Source: Stenotrophomonas sp. UBA2124 (GTDB taxonomy: Bacteria > Pseudomonadota > Gammaproteobacteria > Xanthomonadales > Xanthomonadaceae). Taken from it: a stretch of DNA of 48,694 bases. Below the pieces are notes generated by a model that saw only the letters and a program-made list of their open reading frames with translations, had not been told where the DNA came from and did not search any database. Below are positions 35,675 to 43,786 of the stretch, piece after piece. A program made the position numbers and the translations under genes. The first letter of the stretch is position 1, and every line of letters starts with the position of its first letter. The DNA lies in assembly GCA_002329155.1 (NCBI GenBank), contig DCXY01000023.1:124893-173586 (forward strand). Direction: 5' to 3'.

Positions 35675-36963
35675 GCGCGCATGTCCTCCGCTTCCAGGCT
35701 GGCGACGATGGCCAGCATGCCGTCGCAGAGCTGCCGCAGCTGTGCGTCACTGATCACATAGGGCGGCATCACATACACCAGCCTGCCGAAGGGCCGTATC
35801 CAGATGCCCTGCGCCAGCATGCGCTGCTGGATGCGCTCCAGCCGCACTGGTGCATGCAGTTCGATCACGCCGATGGCGCCGAGCACGCGCACGTCCGCCA
35901 CCTGCGGCAAGGTGCGCGCGGGCTCAAGCTGCTCGCGCAGCGTCTGTTCGATGGCGGCCACCCGCCCCTGCCAGTCCTGCGACAGTAGCAGTTCGATCGA
36001 GGCCAGCGCCACCGCGCAGGCCAGCGGATTGGCCATGAAGGTGGGCCCGTGCATGAACACACCTGGCGCGGCGGCGGCGATGGTGTCGGCGATATCGCGG
36101 CGGGTGAGGGCCGCAGCCAGCGTCATGTAGCCGCCGGTCAGCGCCTTGCCGATGCACAGGATGTCCGGGGTGATGCCGGCATGCTCGCAGGCGAACAGTC
36201 GCCCGCTGCGGCCGAAGCCGGTGGCGATCTCGTCGCAGATCAGCAGCACGCCATGCGCGCGGCACAGGCGCGCCACCTCGCGCAGGTACTGCGGGTGGTA
36301 GAAGCGCATGCCGCCCGCGCCCTGCACCACCGGCTCGATGATGAAGGCCGCCAGTTCGTCGCCGCGTTCGGCGAACAGCGCCTCCAGCGGCGCGATGTCG
36401 CTGGCATCCCATGGCTCGCCAAATTCCGTGCGCGGCGCGGGCACGAAGCAGCGTGACGGCAGCGAGGCACCAAACAGGCCGTGCATGCCGGTGACCGGGT
36501 CGCACACCGACATCGCATTCCACGTATCACCGTGATAGCCCGAACGGGTGGTGGCGATGTTGTTGCGCTGCGGCTGGCCACGTGCGGCCTGGTACTGGAT
36601 GGCCATCTTCAACGCCACCTCCACCGACACCGAGCCGGAATCGGCATAGAAGATCGCATCCAGCGGCTGCGGCACGATCTGCAGCAGCCGCTTGCCCAGC
36701 GCGATGGCCGGCTCATGGGTGAGCCCGCCGAACATCACATGCGACATGCGCCCGAGCTGGTCGATGGCGGCCTGGTTCAGCACCGGGTGGTTGTAGCCGT
36801 GCACCGCACACCACCACGAGGCCATGCCGTCGATCAGCTGCGTGCCGTCCTCCAGCTCCAGCAGCACGCCATCGGCACGTGCCACCTTCAGCGCAGGCAA
36901 GCTGCTGCCCAACGCACTGTAGGGGTGCCACAGGTGGTCGCGGTCGAAGGTATCGGTGAGCAT
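35671..36963 (-). CDS. bioA: Adenosylmethionine-8-amino-7-oxononanoate aminotransferase
   Basis: 430 residues from the ATG at 36963; an ATG at 36969 adds two residues. This PLP enzyme makes DAPA from KAPA with SAM as amino donor. DHLWHPYSALGS and ASWWCAVHGYNHP near the N-terminus form substrate-site sequences typical of BioA. The PLP site includes DSGSVSVEVALKMA, SGYHGDT, LLICDEIATGFGRSG and the Schiff-base lysine in CIGKALTGGYM. The C-terminus ends with VYVMPPYVIS. It is upstream of and coupled to bioD. No BirA-like operator was identified in the short upstream gap. Confidence 0.95.
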   Translation of the reverse strand: MLTDTFDRDHLWHPYSALGSSLPALKVARADGVLLELEDGTQLIDGMASWWCAVHGYNHPVLNQAAIDQLGRMSHVMFGGLTHEPAIALGKRLLQIVPQPLDAIFYADSGSVSVEVALKMAIQYQAARGQPQRNNIATTRSGYHGDTWNAMSVCDPVTGMHGLFGASLPSRCFVPAPRTEFGEPWDASDIAPLEALFAERGDELAAFIIEPVVQGAGGMRFYHPQYLREVARLCRAHGVLLICDEIATGFGRSGRLFACEHAGITPDILCIGKALTGGYMTLAAALTRRDIADTIAAAAPGVFMHGPTFMANPLACAVALASIELLLSQDWQGRVAAIEQTLREQLEPARTLPQVADVRVLGAIGVIELHAPVRLERIQQRMLAQGIWIRPFGRLVYVMPPYVISDAQLRQLCDGMLAIVASLEAEDMRA

Positions 36964-37057
36964 CGGCATCCGGTCACGGCGCGGTCGGCGCGCCTTGCAG
37001 GGGGCGTACCTTAACGCCTGCGGGCGCGGCCTGCACCGGCGCCCGCCCCTTCCGGGC

Positions 37058-37753
37058 TCAGAACGAGGCCTGCAAGGCGGCCTCCCAGCGGCTGCCAGCG
37101 TAGTCGTCACCGAACAACACCTTGGCCTTGCTGTCGGTGGCGTGTGCGCTCAGGCGCAGCTCCAGCGGTGCGGACAGCGCCCAGATCGCATTGAGCTGGC
37201 CATGCGCATAGCCGCCGCCCTGCGCGTCCTGCAGCGCGTAGTAGCCGGCCATGGCTTCCAGCCGCAACCGCTCGTTCACCGGCAGGCGCGCGCCGAGCTG
37301 GGTGTACAGGCCGTCCTGTGTAGTGCCCAGCGCCTCCGGCGACCAGCCCAGCGACAGCCAGTAGTTGCTGCGCCAGGTGATGGTGCCATTCAACTCGGTC
37401 CAGTTCAGATCCACCGTGGTGGACGGGTAGCGGTAGTGCAGCAGGTTCACGTCCAGCGCCCAGTCATCGCCCAGCACACGGCCCCAGCCAAGCATGAAAT
37501 CCAGCTCGCTGCTGGCATGGGTTTCCGGTGCGAACTCGACACTGGAGCCGGACACCGCCGCATACAGGCCGTTGTCGGCGGCGACGCGGAAGCCGGCCTG
37601 CACGGCGGCATCGCCCTGGCTCTGGGTGGAGCCGCGCCAGACGTAATCACTGGTCAGCGCGGCACTGCCGCTGGTATCGACAGCGAGCGCATTGCAGCTG
37701 AGGCAGATGGACAGGGCTGCGCCAGCGCGCAGCAGGAAAGCAGGATGTTTCAT
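37058..37753 (-). CDS. TorF-family putative outer-membrane protein
   Basis: 231 residues. After a signal peptide (MKHPAFLLRAGAALSICLSC, then NALA), the mature protein starts VDTSGSAALTSDYVWRGSTQ, the signature of the TorF/Gcw_chp family of small beta-barrel proteins in proteobacteria. Strands alternate to the end, and the last residues, WEAALQASF, carry the C-terminal Phe of outer-membrane barrels. The ATG at 37753 was preferred over one at 37759. The transported substrate is unknown. The 242-bp gap to the next gene holds no evident feature beyond two divergent promoters. Confidence 0.75.
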   Translation of the reverse strand: MKHPAFLLRAGAALSICLSCNALAVDTSGSAALTSDYVWRGSTQSQGDAAVQAGFRVAADNGLYAAVSGSSVEFAPETHASSELDFMLGWGRVLGDDWALDVNLLHYRYPSTTVDLNWTELNGTITWRSNYWLSLGWSPEALGTTQDGLYTQLGARLPVNERLRLEAMAGYYALQDAQGGGYAHGQLNAIWALSAPLELRLSAHATDSKAKVLFGDDYAGSRWEAALQASF

Positions 37754-37995
37754 GGTCATTCCAGCAGCAGCCGCACACCGTGCACGGCGAAGCGCAGATT
37801 GTTCGGTGGGCGCGCGTAAACCCGCGATGGCCACCAGCCTGCGTCTGCATCAAATCCGCATAAAAGTGCGTGTCGATGACGCTGCGCATCCCAGCAGCAA
37901 GCCTTCACCCGGGCTGAAACCTGGCCGTCGCATCATTCCGTGTGGCTGTCCTGCGCACCGCGCGAAGACGGCCCGCCCATACCTCTGGAGGCTGC

Positions 37996-38481
37996 ATGAA
38001 CAGGTTCTCCGCCATACTGGCTGCCGTCATCGCTCTGCCCGCCCTGTCCGCGCATGCCGCCTCGCCCGCATCGCCCTCGCCACTGGTCGGGCGCTGGGCC
38101 ATCGACGTCGCCACCCTGCCCATTCCGCCCGAATCGCGCCCCAAAGCCGTGACCATGGAATTCAACGATGCAGGCAACGGCAGCTGGAAGACCGACGTGG
38201 AAATCACCGACCCGAAGGGCAACGTGATGCACGCGCACAGCACACTGGCCACCGATGGAACGCCCGGCCCGGTGAATGGCGAATACGGAGCCAACGAAGC
38301 GGCGTTGAAGATGCCCACGCCCGACGTGCTGGTGCTGCAGCTGGTGGACCATGGCACGCCCGCCTCCACCCGCATCTACACGGTAAGCGCCGATGGCAAG
38401 GTACTCACCGAGACCAAGGCCTTCTTCAGCCGCGCAGGCAAGCCGATCCTGCAGACCAGTACCTTCCAGCGCATGCCCTGA
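37996..38481 (+). CDS. Exported hypothetical protein
   Basis: 161 residues. The signal peptide (MNRFSAILAAVIALPALSAH, cleaved after AHA) leads to a mature domain beginning LVGRWAIDVATLPIPPESRP. The domain has a run of beta strands (KAVTMEFNDAGNGSWKTDVE, then RIYTVSADGKVLTETKAFFS), suggesting a small lipocalin- or calycin-like barrel in the periplasm. The family was not recognised. CTGGAGG is close before the ATG at 37996. A REP pair lies directly downstream. Confidence 0.72.
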   Translation: MNRFSAILAAVIALPALSAHAASPASPSPLVGRWAIDVATLPIPPESRPKAVTMEFNDAGNGSWKTDVEITDPKGNVMHAHSTLATDGTPGPVNGEYGANEAALKMPTPDVLVLQLVDHGTPASTRIYTVSADGKVLTETKAFFSRAGKPILQTSTFQRMP

Positions 38482-38492
38482 ACACAGGCCCC

Positions 38493-38574
38493 GTAGCCCG
38501 GGTAAGCAGAGCGCACCCGGGGCTTTTGGCTTTTGCGCGAAGAACCCCGGGTGCGCTCCGCTTACCCGGGCTAC
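38493..38574. repeat. Pair of GTAG-type REPs in inverted orientation
   Basis: GTAGCCCGGGTAAGC... at 38493 and its inverted partner ending CCCGGGCTAC at 38574 enclose a short filler (TTTTGGCTTTTGCGCGAAG). This is a BIME-like pair between the exported protein and the 40-codon gene. Confidence 0.9.
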
Positions 38575-38587
38575 GGGACTGCGGGAA

Positions 38588-38710
38588 TTACTGCAGTACC
38601 TGATTGGCCCACAGGCCACCCACCACCGAGAACAACGCGATCCACAGCGCGGCCTTCACCGTGCCGGCAATCATGTTGCCGCCGAACAGCATTTCCAAAA
38701 ATCCACTCAT
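38588..38710 (-). CDS. Small single-pass membrane peptide
   Basis: 40 residues, beginning MSGFLEMLFGGNMIAGTVKA and continuing with ALWIALFSVVGGLWANQVLQ. The second half is one hydrophobic helix. An AGGAGA sequence 6 nt before the ATG at 38710 and the clean hydrophobic pattern argue for real translation. It lies 67 bp downstream of ubiV on the same strand, so it may be the last gene of the ubiD-ubiU-ubiV unit. The function is unknown. It is short enough to be missed by standard gene calling. Confidence 0.6.
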   Translation of the reverse strand: MSGFLEMLFGGNMIAGTVKAALWIALFSVVGGLWANQVLQ

Positions 38711-38777
38711 GGCTGTCTCCTGTGCCCGTTCGCACTATCGGCGTGAAGGCATCAAGACCTTGCGATGATGCAGGCGG

Positions 38778-39644
38778 CTACGGTGCCCGCCCCTGCAGAC
38801 CTTCCCAATAGTGATTCGCCGCGCCGCGCCGCTCCACCGCACCCGTAGCGGTCAGCGCATTGCGGAAGTGCGTGACCACATCCGCCATGCCCTCCTGCTG
38901 CGGATACAGGCGCAGGATGCCCGCACCTGCCGCCGCCAGCGCATCACGCTCCGGCGCCATGTCGATGATCTCGTTGCCCTGCACCTGCACGCCGTTGATG
39001 ACCATGAAGGGCTCGCCTTCGCGCGTCTGCAGCGGCAGGCCATCGGGGTAGTCGATGCAGCGGAACTCACACTTGTCCTTGGGCACATCCAACGCGCGCG
39101 CGGTGAAACAGCGTGCCGAGTAGGCCAGCGGCAGGCGCCCCCAGGCCATCAGCTCCAGCTCCGGCATGGGCTGGCCCACGCCTTCCATGCCGGTGCGCAG
39201 CGTCTGCAGCAGCTGCCTCCCGTGCTCCACGCCCGGCACCCAGCGGCGCAGGCCGTCTTCGATCAGCAGCTGCAGGGCCACATGGTTGTAGATGTTCAGC
39301 GTGGGCCCGGCCACGAAGTTGACCCGTCGCTCACGGCACAGCTGCACCGCCGACAGGTCATTGGCTTCCACCAGGTAGCGCCCGTTCTCCACCTGCCGCT
39401 GCATGGTGCCCAGTTCCGACTCGGCCTCCACCAGCGCCAGCGTGGACAGCACCACCTCCTTGCCGCTGGCAGCCAGCATGTTGGCCAGTTCAAGCCAGTC
39501 ACGCAGACGCAGCTCGCGGCGTTTGCTGCAGACGGTTTCGCCGATGTAGACGATGTCCACCGGCCAGGTTGCCGCCTCGTTGTAGAAATCCATCACGCGG
39601 CTGCGTGGCCAGAAATACTGAAGAGGACCAAGGCTGAGTTTCAT
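38778..39644 (-). CDS. ubiV: UbiV, U32-family protein of O2-independent ubiquinone synthesis
   Basis: 288 residues. The start MKLSLGPLQYFWPRSRVMDF and the DIVYIGETVCSKRRE motif identify UbiV. Four cysteines (39, 179, 192 and 196) sit where the [4Fe-4S]-binding cysteines of E. coli UbiV are (39, 180, 193, 197), in GETVC, SARCF and DKCEFRC. With UbiU it forms the complex that hydroxylates the quinone ring without oxygen, using prephenate as oxygen donor in current models. It begins 4 nt after the ubiU stop. Confidence 0.93.
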   Translation of the reverse strand: MKLSLGPLQYFWPRSRVMDFYNEAATWPVDIVYIGETVCSKRRELRLRDWLELANMLAASGKEVVLSTLALVEAESELGTMQRQVENGRYLVEANDLSAVQLCRERRVNFVAGPTLNIYNHVALQLLIEDGLRRWVPGVEHGRQLLQTLRTGMEGVGQPMPELELMAWGRLPLAYSARCFTARALDVPKDKCEFRCIDYPDGLPLQTREGEPFMVINGVQVQGNEIIDMAPERDALAAAGAGILRLYPQQEGMADVVTHFRNALTATGAVERRGAANHYWEGLQGRAP

Positions 39645-39648
39645 GGGT

Positions 39649-40647
39649 TCAATGCCACGCACGGTGATAGGGGCCGAGGGTCGTCTGCTGGCCTTCGGCA
39701 TGCACGGCCAGCCATTGCTGCCACTGGCTGCGCATCTGCCAGCCTTCCGGGTTCTGCGCGTACTGGTCCAACGCCTGCCGCCAGGTGCGCGCCACCGCCG
39801 CCACATAGGCCGCGCCGCGCTGCCGCCCTTCCACTTTCAGGGCTACCACACCGGCCTTGGCCAGCTGCGGAATCAGCTCCAGCGTGTTGAGGCTGGTGGG
39901 CTCTTCCAGAGCATGGAAGACCTCGTTGCCAACCTCGTAGCGGCCCTTGCAGACCGTGGGATAGCCGGCAGGCTCGTCGCTGCCGAAGCGGTCGATCAGC
40001 ACACCGTTCAAGCGCACGCTGCGGCTGTTGTCCTCGTGTTCCTCCCAGCGCACGAAACTGGCGGGCGAGCACACGCCATGGCGGTTGGGCGATACGCCGG
40101 TGACATAGCTGGACAGCTGGCAACGCCCTTCCACCATGATGCACAGGCTGCCGAAGGCGAACACTTCCAGCGGCACCGGCGTGGTTTCGCACAGCCGCTG
40201 CACCTGCTGCAGCGACAGCACCCGCGGCAGTACCGCACGCGCGATGCCAAAACGCTCGTAGGCATAGCGGATGGCTGGCGCCGTGGTGGCCGAGCCCTGC
40301 ACGGACAGATGCCGCGCCATCTTCGGGTGGTGGCGGCTGGCATAGTCCAGCACCGCCATCTCGGCGGCGATGATGGCATCCACCTGCAGCAGCGCGGCCT
40401 GGTCCACCGCCTGCTGCCAGAGCGGCAGTTGGCCGCTGTCCGGATAGGTGTTCAGCGCCAGATACACCTGGCAGCCGCGCGCACGTGCATAGGCGATGCC
40501 CTCGCGCATTTCGGCCTCATCGAAGTTGAGGCCCGGGAAGGCACGCGCATTGGTCTGGTTGCGGAAGCCGATGTAGACGGCATCGGCGCCGGCATCCACT
40601 GCCGCGCGCAACGCCGGCAGGTTGCCGGCGGGACAAACGAGTTTCAT
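39649..40647 (-). CDS. ubiU: UbiU, U32-family protein of O2-independent ubiquinone synthesis
   Basis: 332 residues. MKLVCPAGNLPALRAAVDAG at the N-terminus and FGSLCIMVEGRCQLSSYVTG are diagnostic. Cys169, 176, 193 and 233 match the four iron-sulfur ligands of E. coli UbiU almost position for position (169, 176, 193, 232). It partners UbiV in ring hydroxylation under anoxia. It lies 47 nt downstream of ubiD and 4 nt upstream of ubiV, forming a tight operon. Confidence 0.93.
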   Translation of the reverse strand: MKLVCPAGNLPALRAAVDAGADAVYIGFRNQTNARAFPGLNFDEAEMREGIAYARARGCQVYLALNTYPDSGQLPLWQQAVDQAALLQVDAIIAAEMAVLDYASRHHPKMARHLSVQGSATTAPAIRYAYERFGIARAVLPRVLSLQQVQRLCETTPVPLEVFAFGSLCIMVEGRCQLSSYVTGVSPNRHGVCSPASFVRWEEHEDNSRSVRLNGVLIDRFGSDEPAGYPTVCKGRYEVGNEVFHALEEPTSLNTLELIPQLAKAGVVALKVEGRQRGAAYVAAVARTWRQALDQYAQNPEGWQMRSQWQQWLAVHAEGQQTTLGPYHRAWH

Positions 40648-40694
40648 CAAATGCTCCAGGCTGTCGTCAGGGCCGGCGCGGCCCCGCTGCGCTT

Positions 40695-42173
40695 TCAGGC
40701 AACGCCGCGCTGTTGGCAAAGCTGCTGCCAGAGCGCATCCACGCTGCGTTCCACCGTCGGATTCAAGGTGATCGGGCGCCCCCATTGCCGGCTGCTTTCC
40801 GCCGGCCACTTGGTGGTGGCGTCCAGCCCCATCTTCGAGCCCAGCCCTGCCACGGGCGAGGCGAAATCCAGATAGTCGATGGGGGTGTTGCCAACGATCA
40901 GACTGTCCCGCCCAGGGTCGACGCGCGTGGAGATGGCCCATATCACCTGGCCCCAATCGCGCACGTCGATATCCTCGTCGGTGATGACGACGAACTTGGT
41001 ATACGTGAACTGGCGCAGGTAGGACCAGATGCCCATCATCATGCGCTGCGCATGCCCGGGGTATTGCTTGCGGATGCTCACCACCGCCACGCGGTAGGAA
41101 CACGCCTCCGGTGGCAGATAGAAATCCACGATCTCCGGGAATATCTTCTGCAGCAACGGCACGAACACATCGTTCAGTGCCAGTGCCAATACCGACGGTT
41201 CATCAAACGGCGCACGGCCCATGTAGCTACCGTGGTAGATGGCGTGGTTGCGCATGCGCATGCGCTGCACGGTGAGCACCGGGAACGAGGCCTGCGCGTT
41301 GTAGTAGCCGGTGTGGTCGCCAAACGGGCCTTCCAGCGCCATGTCACCGGGCTGGATGAAGCCCTCCAGCAGAATCTCCGCACCTGCCGGCGCGTCCAGC
41401 CCGGTGAGGCGGCTGCGCCACACCTGCGAGCGTGCGCCGCGCAGCAGGCCGGCAAATTCGTATTCGGACAACGTGTCCGGAATGGGTGCCACCGCCGCCA
41501 GCATGGTGGCCGGGTCGGTGCCAATGGCCACCACCACCGGGAACGGCTTGCCCGGATGCGCCTGCTGCCAATCCGCAAAATCCAGTGCGCCGCCACGGTG
41601 CGCCAGCCAGCGCATGATCACGCGGTTGCGGCCGATCACCTGTTGCCGGTACACCGCCACGTTCTGCCGCGCCTTGTGCACGCCACGGGTGATGACCAGG
41701 CCGAAGGTGATCAACCGGCCCACATCCTCCGGCCAGCAGCGTTGTATGGGCAGGCAGGACAGATCTATATCGTCCTCTTCCAGCACCTGCTCGTTGAACG
41801 CCGCGTCGGTCACCTTGCGGATGGCCACATTGGCCAGCTGCCCCCACTGCGGCCATTGCGCGAGCGCGGCGGAGAGGCTGCCGGGCCACTGCGGTTCCTT
41901 GATCGATGCCAGCAGCTGGCCAAGTTCACCCAACGAGGACAGCGGGCGGTTGTCCAGCGCCAGTTCAATGCGCCGCGGGTGCCCGAACAGATTGCCCAGC
42001 TGCCGGTATGCGGTACCTGTCTGGTTCATCAGCAGCGCGGGGCCTTCGGCACGCAGTGCGCGCAGGCACAGCGAGGTACTCTCCAGGTCAGGGTCCACCC
42101 GGGTATCGATTTCCTGCAGTTGCTGCTCTTCGGCAAGCCGTCGCAGGTAGGCACGCAGATCGTGGAAAGCCAT
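40695..42173 (-). CDS. ubiD: UbiD-family 4-hydroxy-3-polyprenylbenzoate decarboxylase
   Basis: 492 residues, close to E. coli UbiD (497). The N-terminus MAFHDLRAYLRRLAEEQQLQ and motifs NVAVYRQQVIGRNRVIMRW, EGPFGDHTGYYN, and the C-terminal DLDFASP-like segment IDYLDFASPVAGLGSKMGLD match the family, which uses prenylated FMN to remove the ring carboxylate in ubiquinone synthesis. The ATG at 42173 gives the family N-terminus. It is first in a run with ubiU and ubiV. It may be the general UbiD or one reserved for the oxygen-free branch. Confidence 0.93.
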   Translation of the reverse strand: MAFHDLRAYLRRLAEEQQLQEIDTRVDPDLESTSLCLRALRAEGPALLMNQTGTAYRQLGNLFGHPRRIELALDNRPLSSLGELGQLLASIKEPQWPGSLSAALAQWPQWGQLANVAIRKVTDAAFNEQVLEEDDIDLSCLPIQRCWPEDVGRLITFGLVITRGVHKARQNVAVYRQQVIGRNRVIMRWLAHRGGALDFADWQQAHPGKPFPVVVAIGTDPATMLAAVAPIPDTLSEYEFAGLLRGARSQVWRSRLTGLDAPAGAEILLEGFIQPGDMALEGPFGDHTGYYNAQASFPVLTVQRMRMRNHAIYHGSYMGRAPFDEPSVLALALNDVFVPLLQKIFPEIVDFYLPPEACSYRVAVVSIRKQYPGHAQRMMMGIWSYLRQFTYTKFVVITDEDIDVRDWGQVIWAISTRVDPGRDSLIVGNTPIDYLDFASPVAGLGSKMGLDATTKWPAESSRQWGRPITLNPTVERSVDALWQQLCQQRGVA

Positions 42174-42335
42174 GGCGGGTCCGGCAGTGTCCTGCAATTT
42201 GGGTGGGCACCTGCGCGCCGGTATGGCCGGCCTGCTTCCTGCACGGGTGTCCTGCCTTCAAGGATGAGGAACCCATTCCCCGCCCCGTTCATTACATCGC
42301 GCTGGTATGGTGCGTCAGCGATGCGTTCGCTGGGC

Positions 42336-42349
42336 ATGACATTGGTCAA
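42336..42349 (-). promoter_or_regulatory. Weak FNR/Anr-like site upstream of ubiD
   Basis: The minus strand reads TTGACCAATGTCAT, seven of ten matches to TTGATnnnnATCAA, and shares CTTGACCAAT with the strong site before the mutase-ubiT gene. It is 169 nt from the ubiD ATG. A candidate -10, CATACC (42304-42309), is poor and slightly misplaced. Confidence 0.35.
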
Positions 42350-42391
42350 GCAGCGTGCGTATCAGCGCGCTGCAACGCCAGCGGCACATGG

Positions 42392-42432
42392 CTGACAAAT
42401 ATCAAGTTGATACGCGGGCTGCTGACTATGCT
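42392..42432 (+). promoter_or_regulatory. FNR/Anr-like promoter of the DGC-domain gene
   Basis: CTGACAAATATCAA (42392-42405) is the reverse complement of a TTGATnnnn(A/G)TCA box with eight of ten matches. A -10 TATGCT (42427-42432) places the box centre about 41 bases before the expected start of transcription. The centre is 63.5 nt from the ATG at 42462. A palindrome, TATCAAGTTGATA, overlaps its right half. Confidence 0.55.
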
Positions 42433-42461
42433 CTGGCCCAGCGCAATTCGAGGCATGCGTC

Positions 42462-42857
42462 ATGGTAAAGCCGCGTCTTCTTGTGTATTCCTGCTCGGGC
42501 TGTTCCAGCGCCGCACAGATGGCCAACCAGATGGCCCTGTGGCTGGACCGCGAAGGCCTGGCCGAGATGTCCTGCATCGCCGGTGTGGGCGGCGGTGTCG
42601 TGGGCCTGCAGAAAATCGCGCAGAGTGGACGCCCGATCCTGGCACTGGACGGCTGCCGCCTGCATTGCGTGAGTGCCTGCCTGCAGCAGGCCGGCGTTAC
42701 CGCCGATTCGCACATCACGCTGGGCGACTACGGCGTGCGCAAGAAACACCACACCGATTTCGAGCGCCACCAGGCACACACCCTTTACGACACCATCGTG
42801 ATGCCAGCGGTGCGCGCACTGCAGCGTTCAAGCGCACCGGTGCCGCGCACCGACTGA
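42462..42857 (+). CDS. DGC-domain putative zinc-binding protein
   Basis: 131 residues. The N-terminal VYSCSGCSSAAQMANQMALW and the central LALDGCRLHCVSACL carry the cysteines and the DGC motif that define the DGC-domain family (PF08859), thought to bind zinc or another metal. There is no signal peptide, so it is cytoplasmic. GAGG lies before the ATG at 42462. It stands alone between the divergent ubiD and the convergent mutase-ubiT gene and has its own FNR/Anr-like promoter, which suggests a role in oxygen-poor conditions. The reaction or partner is unknown. Confidence 0.78.
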   Translation: MVKPRLLVYSCSGCSSAAQMANQMALWLDREGLAEMSCIAGVGGGVVGLQKIAQSGRPILALDGCRLHCVSACLQQAGVTADSHITLGDYGVRKKHHTDFERHQAHTLYDTIVMPAVRALQRSSAPVPRTD

Positions 42858-42883
42858 ACCCGGCGCGCGCATCCGGCGCCGGT

Positions 42884-43759
42884 CTAGGAACGGTAAGCCG
42901 CCCGCGCATTGCCAAGCAGCCGCGCGGCGCGCTGCAGCACGATGCGCTGTGCCAGCGGCACCGCCTCCCATGGGAGGCGGTCGAGCAGGTTGCGCAGCAT
43001 CAACCCCAGCTCGGTATCGCCGGTGAGCGACAGGCGCCGCTGGAAGAACAGCGAGTCGGCATCCTGTTCGCGGCTGGCCAGCTGCAGCAGGTCGGTGGCG
43101 CTGCCACTGATGGTGGTTTCGGCGGGCTGCTGGCTGCAGCGTATGCCATTGTCGTGCAGCTCCAGCACCCAGCCGATGCCAAGGTCGGTGACCTGGATAC
43201 CAATGCGCCGCCCGCTGATCTCGCCCAGCGTGGCCATCACCGCAGGCACACGCAGTGTGCGGCCCAGTGCCCTGATCACCAGCTGCTCACGCAGCGGTGC
43301 CGGCAGGCCCATGAACAATGGGCGCCAGTACCGCGGCGGCGGCAGCAGGCGCAGCAGATGGGGGACGATGGCGGCGGGCGTGGCGGACATGCGGGGTTCT
43401 CCCTGATGGGATTGGGGCGGACGGTTGTTGGACTGGTGCCGATGGGCCTCGTTGATCAGCACGCTCATCAGCCGCATGGCGCCTTCGCTCTCCAGCTGGT
43501 GCCGTTGCGCCAGCCGCCGCGCGCGCAGCCGTACACGGTGCTCGCGCGCGGCATCGCATTGCGGGCGGCCCAGCCCGCGCTTCAGCAGGCCCGCCGCAGC
43601 GGCCAGGCGCAGGCGTGCGGCAAACAGGTGCACCATGCCATCGTCCACCTGGTCGATGGCAAAGCGCACCGCCGACAGCGCCACCGCCCCTGGCCGCAGC
43701 GTGGCGGCTGAAAGCGCATGCGCATCGTTGCCCGGCGGTGGCAGTACTTCGGCGCTCAT
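42884..43759 (-). CDS. ubiT: Chorismate mutase (AroQ-type) fused to UbiT (SCP2 domain)
   Basis: 291 residues. Residues about 25-112 form an AroQ-type chorismate mutase: VRFAIDQVDDGMVHLFAARL, GLLKRGLGRP, CDAAREHRVR and LINEAHRHQ retain the Arg, Arg, Lys, Asp, Arg, Glu and Gln of the E. coli active site. A short linker (SNNRPPQSHQGEPR) leads without a stop into UbiT from residue 124 (MSATPAAIVPHLLRLLPPPR), an SCP2 lipid-binding domain needed for oxygen-free ubiquinone synthesis. A strong GGGAGA before Met124 (ATG at 43390) could also give free UbiT. The start at 43759 is supported by an FNR-like box and -10 just upstream. Chorismate mutase makes prephenate, which has been reported as the oxygen donor of this pathway. 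Confidence 0.82.
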   Translation of the reverse strand: MSAEVLPPPGNDAHALSAATLRPGAVALSAVRFAIDQVDDGMVHLFAARLRLAAAAGLLKRGLGRPQCDAAREHRVRLRARRLAQRHQLESEGAMRLMSVLINEAHRHQSNNRPPQSHQGEPRMSATPAAIVPHLLRLLPPPRYWRPLFMGLPAPLREQLVIRALGRTLRVPAVMATLGEISGRRIGIQVTDLGIGWVLELHDNGIRCSQQPAETTISGSATDLLQLASREQDADSLFFQRRLSLTGDTELGLMLRNLLDRLPWEAVPLAQRIVLQRAARLLGNARAAYRS

Positions 43760-43786
43760 GGCGGCCAGCTTGCGGGAGGTCCGCGC

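Noticed and set aside
42029..42349. 106-codon minus-strand frame upstream of ubiD
   Set aside because: It runs into ubiD in another frame, shows no family features and ends Cys/Arg-rich. The region is better read as the ubiD leader and divergent promoter.
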